NCBI GenBank assembly: GCA_944391275.1
Contig: CALXSZ010000111.1
Location: 1-13,228 of the forward strand
Origin: an uncultured Syntrophomonadaceae bacterium
GTDB lineage: Bacteria > Bacillota > Syntrophomonadia > Syntrophomonadales > Syntrophomonadaceae
DNA: 13,228 nucleotides
Direction: 5' to 3'
In this document: one piece after another, positions 1 through 6,639 of the stretch
Numbering within the stretch: position 1 is the first letter of the stretch
How the letters are laid out: the number at the start of each line of letters is the position of its first letter
Translations under genes and position numbers: made by a program
The notes under the pieces: model-generated
What the model was told of the DNA's origin: nothing
The model's input: the letters and a program-made list of their open reading frames with translations, nothing else
Database searches by the model: none

Positions 1-464
1 AAAATCATATTTACAAAGTCCGGCTGATAGGGAATCTGCAAGCCCAAAGAACCGGGTGTGAGATCTTTTGAAACAATGGCAATGGTTTTTAGGACCTCCG
101 CAAAAGCAATGGTCGACAGGACAAAAAAGGTTCCTTTCAATCGCAAAGTGGATCCGCCAATCATCAGGGCCGCTAAAGCTGCAAGCGCGCCTCCCGCCAG
201 CATGCCCAACCAAGGAGAAAGCCCGTACTGAAGATATAAAATCGTCGAAGTATACGCGCCAATTCCCATAAAAGCGGCATGTCCAATGGAAAGTCTCCCG
301 CAATATCCGCTGTAAATATTCCAGGAACAAGCCAATCCTGCCCAAAGCAGCGTCAAAACGGCAATATCCTGATAATACCGATTGGGAAGTAGAAAAGGAA
401 CCAGCAACGAAAAGAAGACGATCCCCCATAAAACCGCATTTTTCTTTTTCCATATTTTAAACAT
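1..464 (-). CDS. livM: LivM-type ABC transporter permease, 5' part only
   Basis: Inner-membrane permease of a HAAT (branched-chain amino acid type) ABC importer, expected to pair with the LivH-type permease just upstream. About 154 codons are present and the rest runs off the window. The start is the ATG at 464-462, preceded by a GAGG Shine-Dalgarno; an earlier in-frame start is unlikely because livH ends 15 bases upstream. The translation begins with MFKIWKKKN and a hydrophobic first segment, then contains GRLSIGHAAFMGIGAYTS, the LivM-family signature segment at about residues 55-72. Further hydrophobic segments and a GTFFVLSTIAFAEVLK stretch follow, as in LivM. Co-transcription with livH is very likely. 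The ATPases (LivG/LivF) would be expected beyond the left edge. Substrate specificity cannot be read from this part. Confidence 0.93.
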   Translation of the reverse strand, partial: MFKIWKKKNAVLWGIVFFSLLVPFLLPNRYYQDIAVLTLLWAGLACSWNIYSGYCGRLSIGHAAFMGIGAYTSTILYLQYGLSPWLGMLAGGALAALAALMIGGSTLRLKGTFFVLSTIAFAEVLKTIAIVSKDLTPGSLGLQIPYQPDFVNMI

Positions 465-479
465 GGTTATTTTCCTCTT

Positions 480-1346
480 CTATCCAATATTTTTTCCAAA
501 CAGTCCATTGGGACGGAAAATGAGCACGAACAAAAATAAAATAAAGTACGCCGCTTGTTGGAAAGCCGGTCCGATAAAATAGCCGGCAGCGCTTTCTACC
601 ACCCCAATGAAAAGACCCCCAAAAATAGCGCCTGGAATACTGGAAAGTCCTCCAATGACAACAACAATAAAACACAGAGTGCAAAAACTCACCCCTACCG
701 TAGGATAAACAGGATAAATTGGGCTCAACAATAACCCTGCCAACCCAACCAGTACCGTTCCAATCATAAAAGCCAAACAATACGTACGGCTAATATTAAT
801 CCCCATCAGCATGGCCGCTTTGCTATTTTGCGACACGGCGCGCATCGAAGCGCCCAAATAGGTATTTTGCAAAAACCAATATAGCGCGATCGAAGCTGCA
901 ATCGCGACAAGGAAAGCCACCACACGGGCTGAACTCAAATGCAAAAAACCTATATCCAACGTGCTGTTGGTTATCGCAATCCGGACGTTGCGATAATCGG
1001 CTTTAAAGAGCATGAGAGCAAGATTTTGTAAAACCATCGAAAGTCCCAATGTTAAAAGCATCTGAATCGAATGGCTGGAATCCAACATCCGTTCCATCAA
1101 CGTTTTATAGGTTAACCACCCTAAAAAGGCCATTACTAACAGATTAAGCGGCAAAGAAATATAGGGCGATAACCCAAATAAACTGAACATCCAATAAGCA
1201 AAATACATCGCGATCATCAGATATTCGCCATGGGCAAAGTTTACCAAACCGACGACGCCAAAAATGAGCGTTAACCCGACACTCGCCAGGGCATAAATTC
1301 CGCCGGATAAGATCCCGGAAATGAACACTTGTATAATGGCTTCCAT
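480..1346 (-). CDS. livH: LivH-type ABC transporter permease
   Basis: Inner-membrane permease of a HAAT-family importer, 288 residues, the usual length for LivH. The N-terminal region carries GGIYALASVGLTLIFGVVG followed by NFAHGEYLM, the family hallmark at about residues 15-43. Several strongly hydrophobic segments follow, and a GGLSSIPGAIFGGLFIGVVE block near residues 233-252 matches the cytoplasmic loop that contacts the ATPase. The start at 1346 is supported by an AAAGGAAG Shine-Dalgarno. It lies 89 bases downstream of the binding-protein gene, separated from it by a terminator hairpin, and 15 bases upstream of livM. It probably transports branched-chain amino acids, but HAAT permeases also move amides, urea and other amino acids, so the ligand is inferred from context only. 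Confidence 0.95.
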   Translation of the reverse strand: MEAIIQVFISGILSGGIYALASVGLTLIFGVVGLVNFAHGEYLMIAMYFAYWMFSLFGLSPYISLPLNLLVMAFLGWLTYKTLMERMLDSSHSIQMLLTLGLSMVLQNLALMLFKADYRNVRIAITNSTLDIGFLHLSSARVVAFLVAIAASIALYWFLQNTYLGASMRAVSQNSKAAMLMGINISRTYCLAFMIGTVLVGLAGLLLSPIYPVYPTVGVSFCTLCFIVVVIGGLSSIPGAIFGGLFIGVVESAAGYFIGPAFQQAAYFILFLFVLIFRPNGLFGKNIG

Positions 1347-1372
1347 GGTTTCTTCCTTTCTTCACAACCTTC

Positions 1373-1415
1373 AAAAAAGCAGAATGCAAGAAGTAGATGC
1401 TTTACATTCTGCTTT
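1373..1415 (-). terminator. Intergenic terminator/attenuator between binding protein and livH
   Basis: The arms AAAGCAGAATG (1405-1415) and CATTCTGCTTT (1376-1386) form an 11-bp perfect stem with an 18-base loop. On the minus strand it is followed by a short T run (1378-1373). It sits 20 bases after the binding-protein stop codon and before livH. The likely role is partial termination or protection of the mRNA 3' end, so that binding protein is made in excess over permeases, as is common in ABC import operons. The flank on the other side is also T-rich, so it may act in both directions. Confidence 0.8.
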
Positions 1416-1435
1416 CTTTTTATTTAAGTTTTTGA

Positions 1436-2701
1436 TTAATAATCCGCACCTGGAAGCGGCACATTAATCGCATCGCCATTCTTCATCAAATCCGGTGCAA
1501 TCGTAACCACTTCCCCGCCTTGCCATTGGTTAATGTTGGCCGCGGCCGCTTGATTTTGTCCGTCTTCTCCCATATCCCATCCGAAGCCTAAGGTCGTCAT
1601 GTCCAGCTTCGTAGACAAAGCCGCTTCCCGAATGGCTTGAGGATCATTCAAATCGGAAGCCTGGGGTAAAATATCATGTAAAAAAGTATAAGCGCCCGCA
1701 AAAGCCGCCTCAGCCGCAATCGGAACATTTACCATATCCGGATATTGACTGAGCCAATCCGCCCGGAATCTTTCCACAACCGGTCTTAATCCAGAAGCTT
1801 CAAATACTTCTAAAGGCAAATTGGTGGGCATATCGGTACAAAACATTCCATTGGCTATTTCGTTGCCAATCGTAACTGCAAAATTGGGGTCGGTGGTTCC
1901 AGCGCCGCAACCCATGAAAACTTTTGGCATCGCATCCAATTGATTCAACGTATCCACCAACAAAATCGCGTCGTTCACATAACAAACGCTCAACAGCACG
2001 TCCGGCTGAGCTTCTTTGATTTTTAAGACCAAAGCCGACATATCAGTTAAAGTCGTCGCATAAGAGTCGCGATATACCACTTGCATTCCCAATTCATTGC
2101 AGCGGGCTTCCGCTCCATCGGCCACACAGGTTCCATAACTGGACTCTTCGTGAAGAATAGCAATTTTCAGATCCGTAACGGATTTTCCTAAAACATCGGC
2201 TAATTCATCGGCTATATATTGAACGCCCTGCGCGCCACGCATTCCGCCTTTATCTAAAATCCGGAAAACATATTGGTAGCCGTTGTCCGTTAGCGAATCA
2301 ACAATTCCGCCGGACTCAACCAAAAAGACGCCGGCTTTGTCCGTTACGCCTGCAATAGCTAGGGCATTTCCGGAAGATAAAGACCCAAAAATCGCTTTCA
2401 CACCTACTTGATCAACCAAACGGCTAGCTTCAGTTGTCGCTGTCGCCGGGTCCGGCGCATCCGCATAAGTCAATTCAACGGTACGCCCCAATACGCCGCC
2501 CTCTTCATTGACATATTGAACAGCCAATTGGCAAGCCGTTAAACACTCGTTCCCCTGTAAAGCATTCGATCCGCTCAAAGGATAAATGGCCCCGACCGAA
2601 AACGTTTCCCCAGCGTCATCCGATGCGGTTTCCCCTCCGCATCCACTCACAGAACCCATACACAAAACAAACAGCATCAGTATGCTGATCCATTTTTTCA
2701 T
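1436..2701 (-). CDS. HAAT-family ABC transporter substrate-binding lipoprotein (LivJ/LivK-like)
   Basis: Extracellular solute-binding protein of 421 residues, periplasmic-binding-protein type 1 fold (Peripla_BP_6 / Leu-Ile-Val-binding group). The N-terminus is a lipoprotein signal peptide: KK, a hydrophobic core, then lipobox VSGC with Cys21 as the lipidated residue, so it is membrane-tethered on the outside. The mature start FSVGAIYPLSGSNALQG is the characteristic first strand and ligand-loop of the family. The segment GSLSSGNALAIAG (about residues 106-118) and VESGG (about 128-132) correspond to the ligand carboxylate-binding loops. The start is fixed by a GGGGG-rich Shine-Dalgarno at about 2710-2715. 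It is the first gene of the importer operon, directly below the structured RNA. The ligand is not readable; the nearby ilv operon makes branched-chain amino acids the leading guess. Confidence 0.92.
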   Translation of the reverse strand: MKKWISILMLFVLCMGSVSGCGGETASDDAGETFSVGAIYPLSGSNALQGNECLTACQLAVQYVNEEGGVLGRTVELTYADAPDPATATTEASRLVDQVGVKAIFGSLSSGNALAIAGVTDKAGVFLVESGGIVDSLTDNGYQYVFRILDKGGMRGAQGVQYIADELADVLGKSVTDLKIAILHEESSYGTCVADGAEARCNELGMQVVYRDSYATTLTDMSALVLKIKEAQPDVLLSVCYVNDAILLVDTLNQLDAMPKVFMGCGAGTTDPNFAVTIGNEIANGMFCTDMPTNLPLEVFEASGLRPVVERFRADWLSQYPDMVNVPIAAEAAFAGAYTFLHDILPQASDLNDPQAIREAALSTKLDMTTLGFGWDMGEDGQNQAAAANINQWQGGEVVTIAPDLMKNGDAINVPLPGADY

Positions 2702-2730
2702 TTCTATTCCCCCGTTTTTCTATTTTTTGT

Positions 2731-2771
2731 TAAAATAAACAAGCCTTTGCGCGGAAGATACACGCAAAGGC
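2731..2771 (-). terminator. Intrinsic terminator at the end of the structured RNA
   Basis: The arms GCCTTTGCG and CGCAAAGGC (2763-2771 with 2743-2751) form a 9-bp perfect stem with an 11-base loop. It is followed on the minus strand by TTGTTTATTTT, a broken T run, so termination may be incomplete. It lies 40 bases upstream of the binding-protein start codon, with no obvious promoter in between. This suits an attenuator gating that gene, or the 3' end of a separate RNA with read-through. A GCAAAG copy at 2788-2793 can compete for the CTTTGC of the 5' arm (2764-2769), a possible antiterminator pairing. Confidence 0.7.
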
Positions 2772-3135
2772 ATTCATCATTCTTTTGCTTTGCAAGCCGC
2801 TTTCTGTAGATTCAGTTTAATGTTTGGATATTTCTTATCCTTCTCCTGTAACCTCATAGCTCATCTGCAACACCGCCGCGGGAACCTTTCCCTTCTGTCT
2901 TCAGACGGTGACGTTTTTTCGTACTTATTTTGTTCTCCCTAAAGCTCGTCCCCATAACGATCTTCCCCATCCTGCGTCCTCCCGGACTGTAGGCAGTTCA
3001 TTCTATTATGAAAACGCTGTGCTCCAGCCTCTTTGCTTTAGGCGTTTATCCGCTCAACACCTCCCATGCTTTTTGCGGCTCTGCCCACGATACCATGTCT
3101 TTTCAGTGGACTCTCTCATTTTATCTTTTTAATTC
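2741..3135 (-). ncRNA. Unidentified large structured RNA or long leader (about 395 nt)
   Basis: This stretch of over 400 bases has no plausible coding frame, has its own promoter and ends in a terminator. Helices visible in the minus-strand RNA include: an 8-bp long-range pairing GUGGGCAG (3081-3088) with CUGCCUAC (2989-2996); a hairpin AGGUGUU/AACGCCU (3056-3062 with 3040-3046), whose loop GAGCGGAUA could contact the CCGC at 3075-3078; GUCC-GGGA-GGAC, a GNRA-capped hairpin (2976-2987); CACCG/CGGUG (2906-2910 with 2871-2875) enclosing GGGAA-AGG-UUCCC (2880-2892); and GGAUA-AGAAA-UAUCC (2826-2840). Purine-rich single-stranded joins separate the helices, as in large ornate RNAs. I could not assign it to a known class. 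It lacks the T-box GGGUGG core, RNase P, tmRNA, full SRP and common riboswitch signatures. OLE-, HEARO- and ROOL-like RNAs remain to be tested. It may be a leader of the importer gene or a stand-alone RNA. Confidence 0.6.
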
Positions 3136-3141
3136 TTCCCT

Positions 3142-3170
3142 ATCATATAATGGAATGACGTTTTTGTCGA
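3142..3170 (-). promoter_or_regulatory. Sigma-A promoter for the structured RNA and importer
   Basis: A -35 box TCGACA (3165-3170) and a -10 box TATGAT (3142-3147) are separated by exactly 17 bases. Transcription should begin near 3135. It lies about 45 bases past the stop codon of the 361-residue gene with no terminator between, so some read-through into the RNA is also possible. Confidence 0.75.
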
Positions 3171-3213
3171 GCATTTTTTCTGTATTCTTTCTATATATAT
3201 TTCCTTATCTCGT

Positions 3214-4299
3214 CTATTCCGGAAGTTCAACTTCGACCTTTTCTTTGGTAAGCGGAGCGTCAAGAGGGGTACAATAAGGATTTTTCCACAATTCGTCTTG
3301 ATAATACAGATATTTTCCAACTGGCTGAAAATGGATATCTAATGCTCGAAAATCGGATAAGCGAATCATCAAACTCGGCTCTCTTTTTGCCAAAGAATAC
3401 CACCATAGGGCGCTGGCGCTTTCCAGGAGCGAATGAATTTCTTTTTTCAGCCAAAAAACTCCTTGCTCCCGTAGCTGTATATCAATGAGCTGGTCATAAC
3501 TTTCATGCCTAATACGAAGCATTTCTTGTACATTCGTATCTTCCAAATTCTCTCGCATTGGAATCCGGTACAGGATAAACTCGCTTCCTTCCGTTCCCAA
3601 TATCCATAAATCTCCTTTTTTGAGAAGCATCTGTCGAACGCTCAGTTTAGGCGGCAAAGCGGTTAAAGCAACAATTTCCTTTAATCTCGTATCATAACAG
3701 GCTAGTTTTCCTTGTAAATTTTCCCCTTTTCGATCTTCCCAACAAGGATTCTTGCAGACAAAAAAAAGTTTTTCTTGCTTAAAGTACCAATTTTGATGGC
3801 GTTGCGCCGGTAATCTTCCGGGATATACGTGGGCGGAAGTTTGTTTCTGATAAGCGCCCGTTTTCCAGTTGAATAAATGAAATTCCTCCGGTTGATCCAA
3901 CACGCCTATATCCGGCTCAGTTGTAAAAGCGATCCAATCTCCATCTGCCTGAAAAGCGCCTAGACTCTGCGAGAGAAAATAGAGTCGCCGCGCCTTTTTC
4001 TGAACGGGATCATACTGATACAACGCCCGTTCGGGATAATAATCTTGATAATAGAAGAATTGCCCGGAACTGGATGTAAAAAGTGCAGGAGAAAGACAAT
4101 GGGAAGGTCTTAGAGGAACGCGTTCTGTTTGCGCCGTTTCCAGATCCATAAGACTCCAAGATCTCACCTCTCCAAAGGCTGTTGTTTCAATGCGATAAAA
4201 TAAACAAAATTTCCCCGTTATCACGTACGGGGCTAAAGCAATTTGATCTGCACAGGCTCGATCAATGGGAAAGGATTCGAAAGAAAAATCTTGCATCAT
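3214..4299 (-). CDS. Hypothetical protein with propeller-like repeats, 361 aa
   Basis: I do not recognise this gene. The product has no signal peptide or membrane segment, so it is probably cytoplasmic. It shows recurring units of short aromatic-rich beta strands ending in a turn, for example FFYYQDYYPERALYQYD (about 81-97), DWIAFTTEPD (121-130), WYFKQEKLFFVCKNP (171-185) and LWILGTEGSEFILYRIP (231-247). This spacing of roughly 35-55 residues suggests a beta-propeller, as in DUF5050-like or WD/Kelch-type folds, but no blade motif is diagnostic. It overlaps the upstream YitT-family gene by the four bases ATGA, so the pair is translationally coupled. An AAGGAG Shine-Dalgarno lies 5 bases before the first ATG and 8 before the second, adjacent ATG (4296), which may be the true start. 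Existence as a gene is secure; function is unknown. Confidence 0.85.
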   Translation of the reverse strand: MMQDFSFESFPIDRACADQIALAPYVITGKFCLFYRIETTAFGEVRSWSLMDLETAQTERVPLRPSHCLSPALFTSSSGQFFYYQDYYPERALYQYDPVQKKARRLYFLSQSLGAFQADGDWIAFTTEPDIGVLDQPEEFHLFNWKTGAYQKQTSAHVYPGRLPAQRHQNWYFKQEKLFFVCKNPCWEDRKGENLQGKLACYDTRLKEIVALTALPPKLSVRQMLLKKGDLWILGTEGSEFILYRIPMRENLEDTNVQEMLRIRHESYDQLIDIQLREQGVFWLKKEIHSLLESASALWWYSLAKREPSLMIRLSDFRALDIHFQPVGKYLYYQDELWKNPYCTPLDAPLTKEKVEVELPE

Positions 4300-4937
4300 A
4301 TTAGCTCCTTCCTTTTTAATGTTTCGTCCTCTTCAGATGATTGACGCGGCCACCTCTTCAGTAATCGACCTAAGGTAAACGCTTGCAGACCTGCTCCGGC
4401 TAATCCCGCTGCAATCGCTAAGAAACCATACGTCATCCACCCCATAAGGATTACCAATGCATTGCAAACGAACATGCTTCGGGCAATCCCTATTTTAGGG
4501 TTCTTTTTATGTAGAATCATTGCAATGACGTCAAATCCCAACGTAGACGCCTGAGCGCGAATACAGAAAAAACACCCAATCCCTACCGCAACAGCTGAAA
4601 GCACCATCGCGATTGGCAAGGGGCATGCCAACTCCGGCAATGTCGCTGTAAATCCTGTAAAAAAAGCGCTATAACAAACGGCGCTAATAAGAGAATGATA
4701 AAAATATTTTTTCCCTAAAAAAAATAAACAACCCATTAAAAGTAAAAACATGCAGACGTCTAAAATCACCCATACTGGCATTCCCGTTATTCGCGATAAC
4801 ACCATGGATAAACTTGTCAGTCCCCCATTCACAATCCCTTTTGGCACGTTGATCGTTGTATAAGCCAACGTACAAAACAAGTTCCCCATTAAGATTTGTA
4901 GGTACTGGAGAAACGAATATTTGGAAATCACTTTCAT
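4296..4937 (-). CDS. YitT-family membrane protein (short form)
   Basis: Integral membrane protein of 213 residues with about five or six hydrophobic segments. The N-terminal part (GNLFCTLAYTTINVPKGIVNGG, interrupted after residue 32) fits the YitT/DUF161 pattern of a first helix followed by a P-x-x-I-x-x-GG loop. The later segment IRAQASTLGFDVIAMI (about 126-141) corresponds to the family's G-A-S-T-G-G-x-D-I-I-A motif, here with TLG in place of the usual TGG. Full-length YitT proteins are around 280 residues and end in a cytoplasmic DUF2179 domain. This protein stops after the last membrane segment and a charged tail. Function in the family is poorly defined. No strong Shine-Dalgarno precedes the ATG at 4937. 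It is the first gene of a two-gene unit with the 361-residue protein. Confidence 0.82.
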   Translation of the reverse strand: MKVISKYSFLQYLQILMGNLFCTLAYTTINVPKGIVNGGLTSLSMVLSRITGMPVWVILDVCMFLLLMGCLFFLGKKYFYHSLISAVCYSAFFTGFTATLPELACPLPIAMVLSAVAVGIGCFFCIRAQASTLGFDVIAMILHKKNPKIGIARSMFVCNALVILMGWMTYGFLAIAAGLAGAGLQAFTLGRLLKRWPRQSSEEDETLKRKELI

Positions 4938-4967
4938 TTTTCCGCTGCTTCTTTCCTCGAATAATGT

Positions 4968-4986
4968 ATCATCATTCTATGATGAT
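4968..4986. repeat. Perfect palindrome upstream of the YitT-family gene
   Basis: ATCATCAT and ATGATGAT form an 8-bp perfect inverted repeat around TCT. It lies about 30-50 bases upstream of the YitT-family start codon and just beyond the ilv terminator, where the promoter of the two-gene unit should be. It may be an operator, but I do not recognise the site. Confidence 0.4.
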
Positions 4987-4992
4987 CGTATG

Positions 4993-5046
4993 AAAAAAGG
5001 GCTGTTCCTTTTTTTATTTTCATTCAAAAAGAAACAGTCCTTTTTT
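4993..5046 (-). terminator. Terminator of the ilvDBNC operon (likely bidirectional)
   Basis: The arms GGACTGTT (5033-5040) and AACAGCCC (4999-5006) pair with one wobble. The stem extends inward through a mismatch to CTTTTT/AAAAAG. The minus-strand RNA runs directly into six T residues (4998-4993). A6 and T6 runs flank both sides, so it can stop transcription in either direction. It follows the ilvC stop codon by about 25 bases. Confidence 0.88.
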
Positions 5047-5070
5047 ACCTTTTTAAAAGATCACACACTA

Positions 5071-6081
5071 TTAGTTTTCAATCAGTTTATTTTCATTATT
5101 CCAGCTATAAAGTTTACGTAACTCAGCGCCAACTTTTTCCAGTTGGTGGTTAGCTTCGCGTTTTCTCATTGCATTGAAATGCGGGAATCCGGCTTGTTTC
5201 TCCAACAGCCAATCCTTCGCAAACGCTCCGCTTTGGATATCTTCGAGTATCTTTTTCATAGCTTTTTTTGTTTCTTCCGTTACGATTTTCGGTCCAGTTG
5301 TGTAGTCACCATATTCAGCAGTATTGGAAATCGAATACCGCATTCCGGCAAACCCACTTTGGTAAATTAAGTCTACAATCAGTTTCATTTCGTGGATACA
5401 TTCAAAATAAGCGCTCTCCGGCTCATATCCGGCTTCTACTAACGTTTCAAATCCCGCTTTCATCAACGCGCACACACCGCCGCACAGAACCGCTTGTTCG
5501 CCAAACAAATCGGTTTCAGTTTCCTCGCGGAAGGTGGTCTGAAGCACCCCTGCCCGCGCCCCGCCAATTGCCGCTGCATAAGCAAGCGCTTTGGCTTGGG
5601 CTTGTCCGGTATAATCCTGCTGCACCGCAATCAACATGGGAACGCCTTTTCCTTCCTGATACTGGCTTCTAACCGTATGCCCCGGCCCTTTCGGCGCAAT
5701 CATCGTAACATCTACATATTCAGGCGGAACAATTTGCCCAAAATGAATGGAAAAACCATGCGCAAACATCAACATATTCCCCGGTTCCAAATTCGGTTCA
5801 ATGGATTGTTTATACAGCTCCGCCTGTTTCTCATCATTAATAAGAATCATGATAATATCGGCTTTTTTGGCCGCTTCAGCCGCCGTATATACTTCCATCC
5901 CTTGCTCTTCCGCCTTTTTCCAAGAACGGGACCCCTCATACAACCCAATGATAACGTTGCATCCGGATTCTTTCGCATTCAGCGCATGAGCATGCCCTTG
6001 GCTACCATATCCAATAACTGCAATCGTTTTGTCTTTGAGTAAAGATAAGTCGCAATCTGCTTGATAATAAATTTTTGCCAT
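5071..6081 (-). CDS. ilvC: Ketol-acid reductoisomerase, class I
   Basis: Converts acetolactate and acetohydroxybutyrate to the dihydroxy acids of valine and isoleucine synthesis, using NAD(P)H and Mg2+, in the cytoplasm. It has 336 residues, normal for class I. The Rossmann motif GYGSQGHAHA is at residues 24-33, and His108 matches the active-site histidine. Asp191 and Glu195 (ETDLFGEQ) plus Glu227 and Glu231 match the metal ligands, and Ser252 lies in the substrate-binding segment. The cofactor loop GLYEGSRSW (46-54) carries serines at 51 and 53, the type associated with NADPH phosphate binding. The frame is open to a GTG at 6099, but the GGAGGAGGAG Shine-Dalgarno lies after that GTG and correctly precedes the ATG at 6081, which I take as the start. 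It is the last gene of the ilv operon, 59 bases after ilvN. Confidence 0.97.
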   Translation of the reverse strand: MAKIYYQADCDLSLLKDKTIAVIGYGSQGHAHALNAKESGCNVIIGLYEGSRSWKKAEEQGMEVYTAAEAAKKADIIMILINDEKQAELYKQSIEPNLEPGNMLMFAHGFSIHFGQIVPPEYVDVTMIAPKGPGHTVRSQYQEGKGVPMLIAVQQDYTGQAQAKALAYAAAIGGARAGVLQTTFREETETDLFGEQAVLCGGVCALMKAGFETLVEAGYEPESAYFECIHEMKLIVDLIYQSGFAGMRYSISNTAEYGDYTTGPKIVTEETKKAMKKILEDIQSGAFAKDWLLEKQAGFPHFNAMRKREANHQLEKVGAELRKLYSWNNENKLIEN

Positions 6082-6140
6082 GTTTGTCTCCTCCTCCACA
6101 TTCTCTGCGATAAATTTTCTTTCATCGCTCTTCCTGTTCT

Positions 6141-6638
6141 CTATTTATTATTTCCCCTCTTGGAACCACGTACCATGGCTACCTTTCCGGTACGTGCAAT
6201 CTCAAGGATCCCGTAGGGTTTAAGGGTATCCGTTATAGCTTCGATTTTTCCACTGTCTCCAGTGATTTCTACAATCAGGCTCTCGGGCGCAACATCCACG
6301 ATGCGAGCCCGAAAAATATCCGCAATCTGAATAATTTCTCCACGTTTGGAACTATCGGCCTGTACCTTAAAAAAGACCAGTTCCCGTTCCACCGAAGGCG
6401 TTTCGCTGATATTGATCACATCAATGACTTCAATCAATTTGGATAATTGATGAATAATCTGCCACAACATTTTTTCGTCTGCTTCAACCACAATGGTCAT
6501 GCGAGAGATTTCCGCTTTTTCCGTTTCTCCTACCGCCAAACTGTAGATATTATAACCGCGCCGGCGAAAGAGCATGGCCACGCGCGTTAATACGCCCGGT
6601 TTATTTTCCACAATCGCAGACAGCACTTTTTTTTCCAT
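6141..6638 (-). CDS. ilvN: Acetolactate synthase small (regulatory) subunit
   Basis: Regulatory subunit of acetohydroxyacid synthase, 165 residues. It activates the catalytic subunit and confers feedback inhibition, normally by valine. The N-terminal ACT domain (about 1-75) contains ENKPGVLTRVAMLFRRRGYN; Asn12, Gly15 and Asn30 correspond to the residues that bind valine in characterised enzymes (N11, G14, N29 of Escherichia coli IlvH). The C-terminal ALS_ss_C domain follows (RELVFFKVQ onward). The start codon lies one base past the ilvB stop, with its GGAGGAG Shine-Dalgarno inside the end of ilvB, so translation of the two subunits is coupled. ilvH would be an equally valid name. Confidence 0.97.
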   Translation of the reverse strand: MEKKVLSAIVENKPGVLTRVAMLFRRRGYNIYSLAVGETEKAEISRMTIVVEADEKMLWQIIHQLSKLIEVIDVINISETPSVERELVFFKVQADSSKRGEIIQIADIFRARIVDVAPESLIVEITGDSGKIEAITDTLKPYGILEIARTGKVAMVRGSKRGNNK

Positions 6639-6639
6639 T

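Noticed and set aside
2741..3135. T-box, RNase P RNA or tmRNA as the identity of the structured RNA
   Set aside because: There is no GGGUGG T-box core, no GAGGAAAGUCC-type RNase P block with matching partners, and no tRNA-like end or tag frame.
2908..3277. Two plus-strand ORFs of 74 and 89 codons opposite the structured RNA
   Set aside because: They overlap each other in different frames, lack Shine-Dalgarno sequences, have Cys/Phe/Ser/Leu-rich composition and run antisense to a promoter-driven RNA with clear helices.
5494..6042. A 182-codon plus-strand ORF opposite ilvC
   Set aside because: It is the antisense shadow of a highly conserved enzyme gene, and its composition is not protein-like.
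6082..6099. GTG start giving ilvC six extra residues
   Set aside because: Those codons are the Shine-Dalgarno itself (GGAGGAGGAG); the ATG at 6081 is correctly spaced and gives the usual family N-terminus.
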